A stretch of 64,000 nt of DNA from Batillaria attramentaria (taxonomy: Eukaryota > Mollusca > Gastropoda > Batillariidae), in NCBI GenBank assembly GCA_018292915.2, contig JACVVK020000488.1, positions 42,501-106,500 on the forward strand. Direction: 5' to 3'. This document shows positions 53,501-63,983 of the stretch, piece after piece. The first letter of the stretch is position 1. Each line of letters starts with the position of its first letter. Below the pieces are notes generated by a model that was given only the letters and a program-made list of their open reading frames with translations, did not search any database and was not told the DNA's origin. A program made the position numbers and the translations under genes.

Positions 53501-53638
53501 CTAGAACTGGTACCATTTCTTGTCTTTGTACTTGAGCATGATATGATGAGCGGCCTGTGAGAAGGTTTCCGCTTGGTTCATCATCTGGGCCGAGCGGTCG
53601 TCAAGCTCTCCTAACTTCTCCCCGCGCTCCGCAACCAG
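53501..53638 (-). CDS. STXBP5: Tomosyn terminal exon (R-SNARE-like tail and stop)
   Basis: Encodes 45 residues: LVAERGEKLGELDDRSAQ, then NQAETFSQAAHHIM and LKYKDKKWYQF, then TAG at 53503-53501. The helix carries the zero-layer Arg and heptad hydrophobics of an R-SNARE, but no membrane anchor follows, as in all tomosyns. The acceptor is GTTTCAG|CTG. Confidence 0.96.
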   Translation of the reverse strand: MVAERGEKLGELDDRSAQMMNQAETFSQAAHHIMLKYKDKKWYQF

Positions 53639-56165
53639 CTGAAACATATGCATGCACACGATCAGAAACCGAAAACACCAAAAATAAATGAGACAGATGC
53701 ACCTTGAAGTTAAAAAAAAAACAGAAAAGGAAACGGTAATGACTGCGAAGTGGTTACAAGCAAATAAAAGCGACATAAAAGGGACAGAAACCACTTAACT
53801 TTCACAAAGGACGGCACGGTAACACAAGGGTAACTCTGCGGATGTACTGACATACACGTGTATGTCAATACATCCGCAGAGTTACCTTTTGTTTGTTTGT
53901 TGAAGTTATGTCCCATTTGTTTGTGTCCTGAGGAAGGCGAAAGCCGAAACGTTGACCCGTGCCGTCCTTTGTGAAAGTTAAGTGGTTTCCGTCCCTTTTA
54001 TGTCGCTTTTATTTGTTAAAAAAAAACAGTTTCTAGTGTGTGAAAAAAACAGCTTGTCATAATTTCTTTCGTTTTCTCTTTCTCTCTCTCTTTTCTGCCC
54101 GAACTCATTTCTAGTCTACTGCAGGTTATGGGTGGAATCCATCATGCTAACATTTAACTGATCTTTTGAGAATACATCAGGATGGCAGATTTTTCACTTT
54201 TCCTGAACTGTCAAGATCAAGCCAAACTTTCCTGCAGCTGAGGCATTGTGTCTGCTATGACCATCAGTGAAACAAAGTATGGTATTAACGATCGATCTTG
54301 GGAAGTCCGATTAACAAATAAAATTTGTTTGAACTTGGGTTGAAGGGTTTTGTGGCTGAAGCCTTCTCAACACAAAACAACATCATTAATTAATAATAAC
54401 GAAACAATCCCACACAAAACAAACACATCCGTGGCAGAAAACTCAAAGTCAAATTGACTCAAACAGGGGTCCTATCCACTGACCAAGCGGGTGCGTGCGA
54501 ATTCCCCGCCTACAGCGCCCGACTGTTGCTGCAGTTGCTGTAGGCCTCCTGTCCCTGGTATGTGTTTGGCCAGACCTTTTGATGCCTTGCCACTTGCCTC
54601 ACCAACTGCACATACATCACACACAAACATCCATCATCAACATGCAAAACCATCACCACAACCACAAAAGTGATGATGTGCTAATTCTAAGAACTCTGAC
54701 CCAATCAACTTTAGAGAGAGACACAGAGAGAGAAAGGTCATTTCTTTCAGGACAACATATTATTAAGTTACAGGCACATGAGCCATTTCAAACACTTGCC
54801 ACAGCTTAACTACAGGAAAAACAACTAGAGAGGCAAAAGCCTCCATGGCTCCCTTGTGACATGGGTCAAGGTCATTCAAAAGAGTATGTTTGTAAAAAAT
54901 CTTACCACTATCTATCATCAAGCCAAGTAAGGTGTCTCTGGTGTTCTTAGTTCCTGGCAATATTACACTTTTCCCCAAAACTGACTATATGGCCTTGACC
55001 TTGGGCCAAGGTCATTCAAATAAGATGTCTATCATTACACCAAGTTGGATGCCTCTAGTATTTGTAGTTTCTCCAAAGACGGTAATATTGAAATTGACAA
55101 CAGACAGCTTTAATGACCTTGACTCAAAGTCAAGGTCATTTAAAGTGGTATGGGTATATAGTTCTTATCAATGTCTATTAGCATGGCAAGTTTGGCGCCT
55201 CTGCTGTTTGTTGTTTCTGAGAAAATGCCAATGTTACGGTTTCACAAAAATAGCTTGTACGGCCTTGACCTTGACACAAGGCTATTGAATACATGTATAT
55301 CTGTTAAGTTCTTATCAATGTCTATCACCATATAAAGTTTAAAACCTCTGGTCATTTGTAAATTCCAAGAAAATGCCAATGCAAAATTTTAAAACAGACA
55401 GCTTTACTGACCTTGACCTTTAGTCAAGGTCATTCAACATGATATATTTTGAAAGGTCTTACGGCTGTCTATAGGCATGCCAAGTTTGGTGCCTCTGCTT
55501 TTTGTAGATTCTGAGAAAATGCCCATGTTAAGGTTTACTGCGGAAATGTGGAAAATAGCTTGTACAGCCTTGACCTTGACACAAGGCCATTGAATACATG
55601 TACTTCTGTAAAGTTCTTATCAATGTCTATCATCATGCAAAGTTTAAAACCTCCGGTTTTTGTAGATTCCAAGAAAATGCCAATGCAAAATTTTAAAACA
55701 AACAGCTTTAGTGACCTTGACCTTGAGTCAAGGTCACTCAGAATGATATATTTTGAAAGGCCTTATGGTTGTCTATCAGCATGCCAAGTTTGGTGCCTGT
55801 GCTGTTTGTAGATTCTGAGAAAATGCCAATGTTAAGGTTTTCTAGGGAAATGCGGAAAATCTTGTCTGACCTTGACCTTCACACAAGGCCATTGAATACA
55901 TGTATATCTGTAAAGTTCTTATCAATGTCTATCATCATGCAAAGTTCAAAACCTCTGGCATTTGTAGACTCCAAGAAAATGCCTATGTAAAATTTTCAAA
56001 CAGACAGCTTTAGTGACCTTGACCTTGAGTCAAGGTCATTCAAAATTATATATTTTGAAAGGTCTTATGGCTGTCTATCGGTATGCCAAGTTTGGTGACT
56101 CTGCTCTTTGTAGATTCTGAGAAAATGCCAATGTTAAGGTTTACTGCGGACACACCCACAGACAG

Positions 56166-56198
<33 letters not shown>

Positions 56199-59100
56199 GA
56201 CGACGGAGGGTTACAACATAGACTCCCATTGTTACACAAGGGAGCCAAAAACTACATGTGCATCTACTACTAACTGAGAGACAGAAAGACAGAGGGGATG
56301 GAGAGAGAGAGAGAGAGAGACAGGAGAGAGAGAGCACAGGAGAGAGAGAGAGAACACAGAGACAGAGAGACAGACAGACAGAGAGAGACAGAGAGAGACA
56401 GCCAGCCAGCCAGAAAGACAGGACAGAGAGCGCGCATACAAAGTTCTTCTCTGTCCAGGTTTGCGGTGCCGCCACCGAAGAGGTTCTTGAAGAAGCCTTG
56501 TTTTGGAGCCTCAGGAGTTTCACAAGGAAGGAACAGGTCTCCCAGCATCTCACTCAGATTCTCCCTTTAACAAGAAGGAGAAGACTGTCACTGACACAAA
56601 CAAGCCTCACTGAACGGACCTGAGCGGAAACTGTTACAGTCATAACTGCTTATGCAGCACCTAATTGCAGCAATACCCTGTTTCTTCAGGGCAGCAATTA
56701 ATTTCCATGCTACTGGTCTTCTGCTCATACGTGTATGCTGACTCTAAGTAAAACAGACACATAGCTAAGAAAGCCCTTTTTTTTCAGGTCCCTTCAACAG
56801 GTTTTACTGTATTTACTTCTGTATTGTAAAGCAGCAACAGCTTGTGAAAAATCACTTGCAATGAACACACAAGTGAACAACAACCTGATTATGTTTCCAA
56901 ACGTTCATGTTCAAACTCAAACAAATCTTGATTATCCCAAAATGGAAATTCGGCTTAATACAACCGTTTTGTGTGAGAAGGCTGTTTAGCTCAGTCGTCC
57001 AGGTTGTTTTGTGAAAGACACAAGAATGTGATAATTTTTTTTTAATATATATAAAGCACTGCTCTTGCAAGATAAAAGACCTGCTGCACAAAACTCTACT
57101 GCAACAATTGGTAATCATGCAGGTGAACATTTACCGATATTAACCAAAGTTATATCACTGGTAACTTACGCTATATCAGCAGAGTATGTAATTTTCTGGA
57201 CCTCAGTAGGTGAACACAGGAAAAGTGCGTGGCCACTGTTGCTGAAGCAAAACGTGCGGGCCACCCTGCAAAAAAAAAAAACCACAGACAGCCATTAAAT
57301 GGATGACAAGTTGAACAAACCACTGGTGCTGTGTCATTTTGATTGACATGGAGAACAGTCAGATCAGTCTGAGACTTAGCTGTACGCTAAAAATTTATTA
57401 CATCATGACTACCATAAGCGTTTTATCCTTGAAATAGTCAAAAACTTGCCCTAGTCTCCACCTGTGCATCTCATCCTAGTCTTTTAGTCTCAGCTTGGTC
57501 TAGTCTCGGACTTCTGCCCCAGTCTATCACCATACATCAGAATCCTGAAGACTAGAATGGAGAAAATCACTAGATGCACACAAGACCCCTCACACACCGA
57601 ATGCGCATACCTGTAGTCAGTGAGAGGCAAAAAGTCTTCGTCGTACAGGGGTTTGAGGCTGGGCAAACTGAAGGCCATGATGTGCCCATTGGCGATGTAG
57701 CACATCAAACACACGCTATCTGAAAATGCGATGGACGTTGGGGCAGGAGAAAAAAAAGAAAAAGCTCACAGTATTAAAACACTGGCAATCTGATAAGTGC
57801 CATTAAAATCAGCATTGAAACACACACAACTCCAGACAAGACACATTAATTGTAATTAAAGAAGCCCTCAACAGGGCCACAATAATATGCAAATACCGCG
57901 GTTGCCGGTTACGCAGAGTCGGGTGCTCTCCATCGCCGGAGACGCAAACAGTCCCCCATGATGTGGGCTATGCATGCGATGGCGAGCAACGTGAGCGTTT
58001 CGACCGGCAAAGATGTTCGCGATAAAATTAAATCAATGAAAGTTCCTGAACTGAAAAAATATCTGAAAGACAGGGGCGTGCGTTTTAGTGGCTACACAAA
58101 AGCGCAGCTTATCACTTTAGCCCTTGAAGCAGATCGGCAGTCGCTTCAACCGAGAGACTCGGTCTTGCCACGCGGAGAAGTTCTGCCTTCGAATCGCTTT
58201 TATCCACAAATTTCTGAGTCTCGCCTCTGAAACTTTTGAAGGAAAGGGCTCAAACTGAACGATCTCACCATTAGGTAAGACAATCTCTGGGAATTTCTCC
58301 AGCTTATCTGATTTTCTCGAGCCATTTTGGCAGCCGATCGCAACGCAGTGGTAGTGCGGCATCGTGTGTGACTCGAGCAGCCCACACGCCGAGTCTATCA
58401 AGCCCAGTCTCGGTCCAAAACCGCACACGTTCACGCATGTTCACGCGCTATAACGAGAATCGGCAACAGCAGTATTTCCACACAGCCAGTACCCTAACCA
58501 CATCCAAAGATGATTTAACCTTAGTGTTTTTGTTTTTGTTTGTTAGGTTGTTTGGTCAGCTGGTTTTTGTTGTTTGCTTTTGTTGTTGTTTGTTTCTTTT
58601 TGTTTTGGGTTTTTTTGTTGTTGTTGTTTGTTTGGGTTTTTTTTTTAGGGGGGGGGGGGGGTGTCAGGAAGGATAGTAACCCTGGTCTTGCTAAATTAAT
58701 GTCTTATGCTGAAAAAGCCACAGAGGCAGTCTGGAATATTCCATTCTCAGCAAAACAAGGGTTAAGACATAGGAGTTAAGGTAAAATCCAGAGTAAAGAT
58801 AAAATCAGTACCTCGAACAGTTACAATCTCTGCTTTTACAACGAACGATGTCTCTGTTATCTTCACTTTGTACGCGCATGCTTGAGACGGTAGTGACATC
58901 ACCTGGAAAACGATATAAAATCAACAATTTATTGTTCTAAACTACCCACAGCAATAACAAATATGTGATTCAACAACACACCCTAGACATATTCAACATC
59001 TTTCACGCATCTCTCAGCTACAAACTTTGCCTGGAAGTGACAGTTAACAATCTACGTACATGTACGATACTAAATAAAAACAAGGCTGTAAGGCACAGCA

Positions 59101-61305
59101 TTAATTTTCAATCTGAATTCAACTTTAACTCAATTCCTACCAAGTAAAATTTGGGGTTGTGCACTTGTGGCCTCAAAAAAAAAAAAAAAAAAAAAAAACA
59201 ATTAATTTCTGTCTGCATGGATTTACATTTGGCTTAATGGGAATGCTGCACTTTGATTGTACTCCTGTTTCATGTAATAACAGCTGTTACAGAATTGTAA
59301 ATCTTGCCTGACTTTCGCATACAGGGCCAAAACAAAAACAAAAGAAAAGAAAAAGTTTAAAAATGTGGGATACTCAAGCGTGGTAGGAAATGTGTTAATA
59401 TCCCTTCATCAAGACTGTGCTTAGTTGTAGACAGATGAATTAGAATACTGGTGCCAGACAAGAGCCTACATACAACTGCGTAGAACAAAAAGAGAGCAAA
59501 AAGCAATCTGAGGAGCAAAATGTTTTCATAAGAATTTCCTCAAAATCTGCAAGAGTCCGTAACAACAGCTTACCCGTGCCTGTTTCTCGGAGCAGATAAT
59601 GACAAACTGCCGGTCCGTGAGCTCTGTTGAAGAGGTTGGTGAGATCTTTGGCTTTGTTGACACAGACATTTGTCCTGGAGGACAGAAATACAGGATGTCT
59701 CATTTTCCCATTTAACAGACAAGCAGGCACTGATGATGCACTGTATATAATATACAATAATGGTTATTGTTATTGTGCTGATTCTCTGTGGACTCTAAAT
59801 GATCACAAAGAAGTAGTGAAAATATACACAGATTAATAAACTGCATGATGAATAAAATATTTTTAAAAATTAAAAATATAGAAAGAAAATATTTACACGA
59901 AGTACTAGATTTAAAAACAAACCAAAAAAAAAAAAAATCTAAGGTACTTCGACACAACACTCAAGTCACTTACTGGATGCCTTGAGTGATCTGTCATCCC
60001 GATATTCTCGCACATCTCGGTCTCGGTCTCTCTCTCTTTCTCGTTCTCGCTCTCTTTCTCGCTCACGATCTCGGTTATCTTTTTCCCGCCCGCCACTGCC
60101 AGTGCTGATGGAACTGCCACTGCCGCCACTGCCGCTGTCTTTCCACTGATCGTACAGCTGCTGGATGAGGATGCCGTTGCAGTCCAGGAAGGACATACCC
60201 ACGATGGAGCCTTTCAGCCGAAATATCGTACCTGGAACAGACACCCAGTGACTACTAATGTTTGAAAACCAGTAACTGGCTGAACCATCACTTCTACACC
60301 AAGTTCAGGACTGGCCCATCGGGAGTGTGCTTCCAGCATGACAACAGAACATTCTACAGGCATGGTCAATACATGACGACCTCGGGTGACAGTTCTGGCT
60401 GACGAAGCCCATGCTAGCTCGGAAGGATTTCCTGCGTAAACTGTCAGTTTCACCAGAGTACGTCTGTCCATCTTTGTAAAATGTGTGTGTTGGCGAGTGA
60501 TCAGTGCATTGAGTTTTAGTCTAAAGAAGTGCGCCCTATAAATACCATTTACTGTATTATCTGAGTCATTGAGAATAGGAAGATGAAGAAGATGAAGATG
60601 ATGGGGACTGAGGGAGAAAGGCAAAGCCATTCCTCACGAGTACATAAGAATAGGAAATACATTCAGACCAAACCTGATCTCTGAAACAATATCCCTGAAG
60701 AAATCTTACCGCTGGGTGATACGATGGTTGGCTGTTCAGCTCGCTGCTCCCCATCCGCAGGAAGGTTGAGGTTGATGACGATGACCGAACCGAGGCTGGT
60801 GCCCACCCACAGACACGGACACGTCAGACTGTCTGTTAACACCATCACATTCCAACTTGTTACTACACATGTACTTCTCCTATCAAGTACTGTATAAATG
60901 CACCTGCTGTCAAAAAGTGCAGTAGGCAATGAACACCAAATTTAAATTTAATTAGCAGTTTCGATATGGACCTGTTTCTTTCCACCAGAATAACACATTT
61001 GTCATAGACTGGACAAGAGTTGCGCAAAGTACAACAAATATCGCAATCTAATAGTGCGTGTAATATGTTTGTTTTGCCTCGGTCACAATTATGGAGAAAA
61101 CGCCAAATACACAGAAACAAAACGAAACAGAACAAAACACCTCTCATTTAGATCACCAGACACAAATACTGTTCTGAATTTGTACCTGTTTTTCGTGTGT
61201 AGGAGTCGGCGAAGACAAGACACTGGATGGCCTCCTTCGTGACGTTGTCCAGACTGGAAATGCTGGAGCTTCGTGAGCGGGAGAATGACGACCCATCATT
61301 CTTGT
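53501..61305 (-). CDS. STXBP5: Tomosyn (syntaxin-binding protein 5-like), C-terminal ten exons
   Basis: Tomosyn binds syntaxin and SNAP25 through a C-terminal R-SNARE-like helix and restrains synaptobrevin-driven exocytosis; its N-terminal part forms WD40 propellers. Ten exons join in consistent phase to about 427 residues. In order they give the SRSRSSSISSLDN segment, CPCLWVGTSLGSV, FRLKGSIVGMSFLDCNG, a hypervariable charged linker, TDRQFVIICSEKQAR, SVCLMCYIANGHIMAFSLP, LPLTDYRVARTFCF, DREELFGEASGKASKGLA, and the SNARE tail ending in LKYKDKKWYQF, which is typical of animal tomosyns. The zero-layer arginine is in ELDDRSAQ. The N-terminal two thirds were not found here; vertebrate proteins are about 1,100-1,200 residues. 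STXBP5 versus STXBP5L is not meaningful for an invertebrate copy. Confidence 0.95.
53761..54015. mobile_element. 255-bp palindromic element with nested hairpin (last tomosyn intron)
   Basis: Outer arms 53761-53819 and 53957-54015 are complementary over 59 bases with about one mismatch. An inner hairpin, GGTAACTCTGCGGATGTA against TACATCCGCAGAGTTACC, spans about 53828-53887. The asymmetric part holds CTGAGGA-A-GGC-GAAA-GCC-GAAAC at 53928-53950. Confidence 0.85.
54484..54605 (-). CDS. STXBP5: Tomosyn exon i (GEASGKASKGLAKHIPG)
   Basis: Encodes GEASGKASKGLAKHIPGTGG, a glutamine-rich LQQLQQQ stretch and GGEFARTRL. The acceptor is GTGCAG|TT and the donor TTG|GTCAGT. It leads in phase 0 into the SNARE exon. 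Confidence 0.93.
54821..56246. mobile_element. GACCTTGACC-array TIR element, copy 2 (tomosyn intron)
   Basis: Collinear with 16567-18035: the same GCCTCCATGGCTCCCTTGTGA start, nine blocks at about 145-150 bp, a terminal CAGACA/(CA)n run and the GTTACACAAGGGAGCC end. It retains the block core that copy 1 lost near 17480. Confidence 0.87.
56280..56430. repeat. GA/ACAG-rich tract next to tomosyn exon h
   Basis: GAGA and CAGACAGA units end 10 bases from the exon donor. Ser/Leu and Arg/Glu ORFs over it are artefacts. Confidence 0.85.
56440..56564 (-). CDS. STXBP5: Tomosyn exon h (ENLSEMLGDLF to DREELF)
   Basis: Encodes ENLSEMLGDLFLPCETPEAP and GFFKNLFGGGTANLDREELF, a conserved linker between propeller and SNARE tail. 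The acceptor is TTAAAG|GG and the donor CTTT|GTATGC. The left edge abuts a GA-rich tract in the intron. Confidence 0.93.
57170..57265 (-). CDS. STXBP5: Tomosyn exon g (VARTFCFSNSGHALFLCSP)
   Basis: Encodes VARTFCFSNSGHALFLCSP and TEVQKITYSADIA. The acceptor is a long T-run followed by GCAG|GG. The donor is AGC|GTAAGT. Confidence 0.94.
57611..57719 (-). CDS. STXBP5: Tomosyn exon f (SVCLMCYIANGHIMAFSLP)
   Basis: Encodes DSVCLMCYIANGHIMAFSLP and then LKPLYDEDFLPLTDYR, a late beta-propeller blade. The acceptor TTTCAG|AT and donor TACAG|GTATGC fit. Confidence 0.94.
57958..58230 (+). CDS. SAP-domain ORF in a tomosyn intron (mobile-element remnant or intronic gene)
   Basis: A 90-residue ORF carries a good SAP DNA-binding motif at about residues 21-60: KDVRDKIKSMKVPELKKYL, then RFSGYTKAQLITLALEAD. 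SAP motifs are helix-turn-helix DNA-binding units and in marine invertebrates often head transposon-related proteins. It lies on the strand opposite to tomosyn, inside a GC-rich island of about 600 bp (57890-58490) within an AT-rich intron. Its C-terminal third overlaps the THAP ORF on the other strand, so that part may not be true coding. No transposase core is seen. Confidence 0.55.
   Translation: MMWAMHAMASNVSVSTGKDVRDKIKSMKVPELKKYLKDRGVRFSGYTKAQLITLALEADRQSLQPRDSVLPRGEVLPSNRFYPQISESRL
58117..58362 (-). CDS. THAP-type zinc-finger ORF in the same island
   Basis: From the ATG at 58362 the ORF gives 81 residues with a THAP-like C2CH start, HYHCVAIGCQNGSRK, then KFPEIVLPNGEIV and the tryptophan helix ARLRNLWIKAIRRQNF. 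The final Cys-x-x-His and AVPTIF-type end of a full THAP finger are not visible, so it is partial or spliced. THAP fingers occur in P-element and Kolobok-type transposases and in their domesticated descendants. It is convergent with the SAP ORF; the two overlap by about 110 bases. Confidence 0.5.
   Translation of the reverse strand: MPHYHCVAIGCQNGSRKSDKLEKFPEIVLPNGEIVQFEPFPSKVSEARLRNLWIKAIRRQNFSAWQDRVSRLKRLPICFKG
58520..58665. repeat. T/G-rich tract (GTTTT, GTT units and a G-run)
   Basis: Low-complexity sequence in the intron between tomosyn exons e and f. ORFs rich in Phe, Val and Leu are artefacts. Confidence 0.8.
58812..58902 (-). CDS. STXBP5: Tomosyn exon e (VMSLPSQACAYKVKI)
   Basis: Encodes 30 residues, including TSFVVKAEIVTVR. 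The acceptor is TTCCAG|GTGATG and the donor CGAG|GTACTG. Phase 0 at the start and phase 1 at the end match both neighbours. Confidence 0.92.
59574..59674 (-). CDS. STXBP5: Tomosyn exon d (TELTDRQFVIICSEKQAR)
   Basis: In the frame set by its neighbours it reads QMSVSTKPKISPTSS followed by TELTDRQFVIICSEKQAR. A longer ORF in another frame across the same bases is a shadow. The acceptor CCTCCAG|GA and donor CGG|GTAAGC fit. Confidence 0.93.
59974..60231 (-). CDS. STXBP5: Tomosyn exon c (FRLKGSIVG plus charged low-complexity linker)
   Basis: Starts TIFRLKGSIVGMSFLDCNG, continues with LYDQWKDSGSGGSGSS, and then runs into an alternating Arg-Glu/Arg-Asp tract before REYRDDRSLKAS. The acceptor TTCCAG|GT and donor ATCCA|GTAAGT fit. 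The Arg-Glu tract lies in the linker region that varies most among tomosyns and is encoded by a CT/CTCG-rich repeat. Confidence 0.9.
60430..60560 (+). mobile_element. LINE 3'-end fragment (tomosyn intron)
   Basis: GTCAGTTTCACCAGAGTACG, TTTGTAAAATGTGTGTG, GCATTGAGTTTTAGTCTAAA and GCGCCCTATAAATACC match the LINE 3' UTR at 2550-2690. Confidence 0.75.
60710..60832 (-). CDS. STXBP5: Tomosyn exon b (WD-type strand with CPCLWVGTSLGSV)
   Basis: Encodes DSLTCPCLWVGTSLGSV, then INLNLPADGEQR and IVSPSG, a highly conserved tomosyn stretch. The acceptor TTAACAG|AC and donor AGCG|GTAAGA agree with both neighbours' phases. Confidence 0.93.
61186..61305 (-). CDS. STXBP5: Tomosyn exon a (serine-rich segment)
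   Basis: Encodes DKNDGSSFSRSRSSSISSLDN and EAIQCLVFADSYTRKT. The donor ACAG|GTACAA is clear. The acceptor is placed at AAACAG|AC by phase; the frame stays open upstream (ILCWPET), so the true 5' edge could lie further right. Confidence 0.85.
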
Positions 61306-63922
61306 CTGTTTCAGGCCAGCAAAGAATAGAGAGACCGGTTATAAACATATGAATACTGGGTGCAATTTTGTGTCAGGTCACATGTTAAACTTTCATCATC
61401 ATTTAAAAATCCAGAAAAGAACAGATGTACTAGTGCTAGTAGATGTTTCTCCTGGTTCAGTCCCCTTGAGGGAGATCTGCCACCCAAAACCCTATCTAAC
61501 ACCCCCCCCCCAATTCCATTTCAAAGTGATTCAAGAGAAATTCTGAGCTGTTCCACTGTTTCTAGATCTACACACCCTGCAATGCTGCACAAACTGAAAG
61601 TGAAACAGAGGTTTACTAATATTCTCTGATTGAACATGTGAAATGCATTTCTGTTGAGCACCTTTTGCAAGCAAACTGAAAGATGTGAGCCGCTCCTCTC
61701 AGCAAAATTTTTAAACGACATACTATGCCACCCAAAGGCCACTTCATCACTGATAACGACAGACAGATAAATGGTCAATTGTTTAAAGGATTTCACTCCT
61801 ACAGACTACTGTGAATGAAAGTAAACACACATATAATTATATAGTGATTATCATATAAATATTCATATACTACTGCTGCATAGCATAAGGTCAGCACAAA
61901 CGTTAAAAACAATAATCATCATATAGAATTTTGATTCAATACATACACAGCAGAACCACCATTCAAACAGGTCCAGAATTTTACCAAAGCAAATGGAAAA
62001 CCAGACATGTAGAGAGATACATGTACAATGCATGTATATGACAGAGCCAAGAGAGAAACACAAGACAAATGCAAGCAAGGTACAGCTAACAGGGGTAACA
62101 TAGGCAATAACGTATCGCCTTTAGTATAACTTGGCCACTGGGCAGCAAACAATGAAATGGTGTTATTCCCGTCAGCAAAACATGTATTCTGATTTTATTT
62201 CACTTGGCCTACAATTGCTCTCCTTTGTGAAAATTCTTTGGATTAAATTTGAGCTTACAAAAAAAAAAAAAAAAAAAAACAACCCACTTTTTTGAAGGTC
62301 ACACTCACTGCAATGTAACTTACTGTCAGTGACTAATCACACACAATCACGCACGCACACTCTAAGCATTTCTACATATGGTCGATGACAGCCATGTACT
62401 GCATTGAAATCAAAGATTGAACTTGCTAAGATAGTTACATTGCCCTTCATGATCATATCACCAACTTCACTGTCCATGGAGATTTTACACAACAGTACAT
62501 TCCACAGTCCAATTCACAACCAGTCCTCAAGCACACATGACAGAGAAACAGCACTGCCACACACATCCCCAAAGGAAGAACTCAACGAAACAAATCACTT
62601 TCAAACGAAACCACTGGCACAGACACGAACACGCCAAATGTCTTTGCCATCGTGTACGCAACCGTACACAGGGTGCAACCGACCATGGTGATCACAAGAA
62701 CCACAAGAAACAAACAGTACCCTGCAACCAACGATAAACACTTGCATTCGACCCCCTTCTACCCTCACAACACCAGCCTGACGACACAAACAAAAAAACA
62801 CGTCCTCACATGTACACAGATTCACTGACCGACCAACCAACATTATCTCAAAATCAAAACCCTTGAACTGCACTACAGTAACCAGGGTACACATGTACAC
62901 CAAAAGCCACGAGGCATGCAAGAGACGAGAGGTGGTGGGGAGGCAGGAAGAAACCAAGGGGGGAGGTAGCCAAGCATCAAAGAATTAAGAACTAAACCAG
63001 AGTGGAACAGAACACAGGCCTGCAAAGTCCACAGCACGACCGCTATCACTCACTGGCGTCTTGGAGAAGGAAGAGACAGTGTTTGTTATCCAGACGAAAA
63101 TTAACATGTAGCAGCAAGAGATCTATACATGCATGTCTGTGTGATTTTTCACTGAAAAAGGCAGCATGTCAAGCCCCCCCCCCCCCCCCCACACACACCC
63201 AAATTCCTTAACATAATTTGTACCATGTACGTTATGTAGTAACCTATTCCCCTGTGCAGATATCGTCAACATGTCTTCTCTCCAACAAAGAAACATGAAA
63301 ATTTGTAGATCGCTCCAAACGTGCTTGTAGGCAGAGTGTTCTCCCTTGCAAAACCGTTAAAGAACAGTTACTCTCGATTGTCAGGCACAGCGGCCCAAAT
63401 CGAACGAGAAGCGATTCGAAAGAGTGGGGCTTACCCATCTGTGGTATGTCACCTTACTGACCCCTGCTAACCCTTCACATCACACATACTTTATAATTTT
63501 GCAGATACTGTTGTCCGACCCAATTTTTCATCCCCCCATCCCACATTCAATATACTTTTTTAAAATTTTTCAATCAAAATAACTATTACGATGCTGCCAC
63601 ACTAATGTGCCTGGTGAAAAGCACGGTCACATCTGAGGTCTACGAAAGCCTAATACAACATGCTTGTATCTCCTCTTGCTGCTTGCATTTTCAGTGTCAA
63701 TACATCAGCCACAGCCCAACCAGGCCTCAAGGCGGAGAGGTGACTGATTCTGAACGGTACTGCAGAACGGACAAAACACGGCAAGGGTGCAGGAACAAGG
63801 CACACATCTTAATCGATGCATTATAATTTAGAATGGCAGAAAAATATGCTCCTATTATTCTGTGTGTACAAGTTCATCTAACACCACACTGGTCATGTGC
63901 ATTCCACAGGAGGCTACACCTT

Positions 63923-63983
<61 letters not shown>

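Noticed and set aside
59440..59757. 105-codon minus-strand ORF across tomosyn exon d
   Set aside because: It is in a different frame from the splice-consistent tomosyn reading, which gives the conserved TELTDRQFVIICSEKQAR.
62601..62957. 118-codon minus-strand ORF in the right-hand region
   Set aside because: Cys-rich translation without tomosyn or other recognisable motif; no splice context supports it.
63429..63470. Possible extra tomosyn micro-exon (donor ATGG|GTAAGC at 63433)
   Set aside because: The donor phase would fit exon a, but the frame hits a TAA a few codons upstream and no good acceptor is visible.
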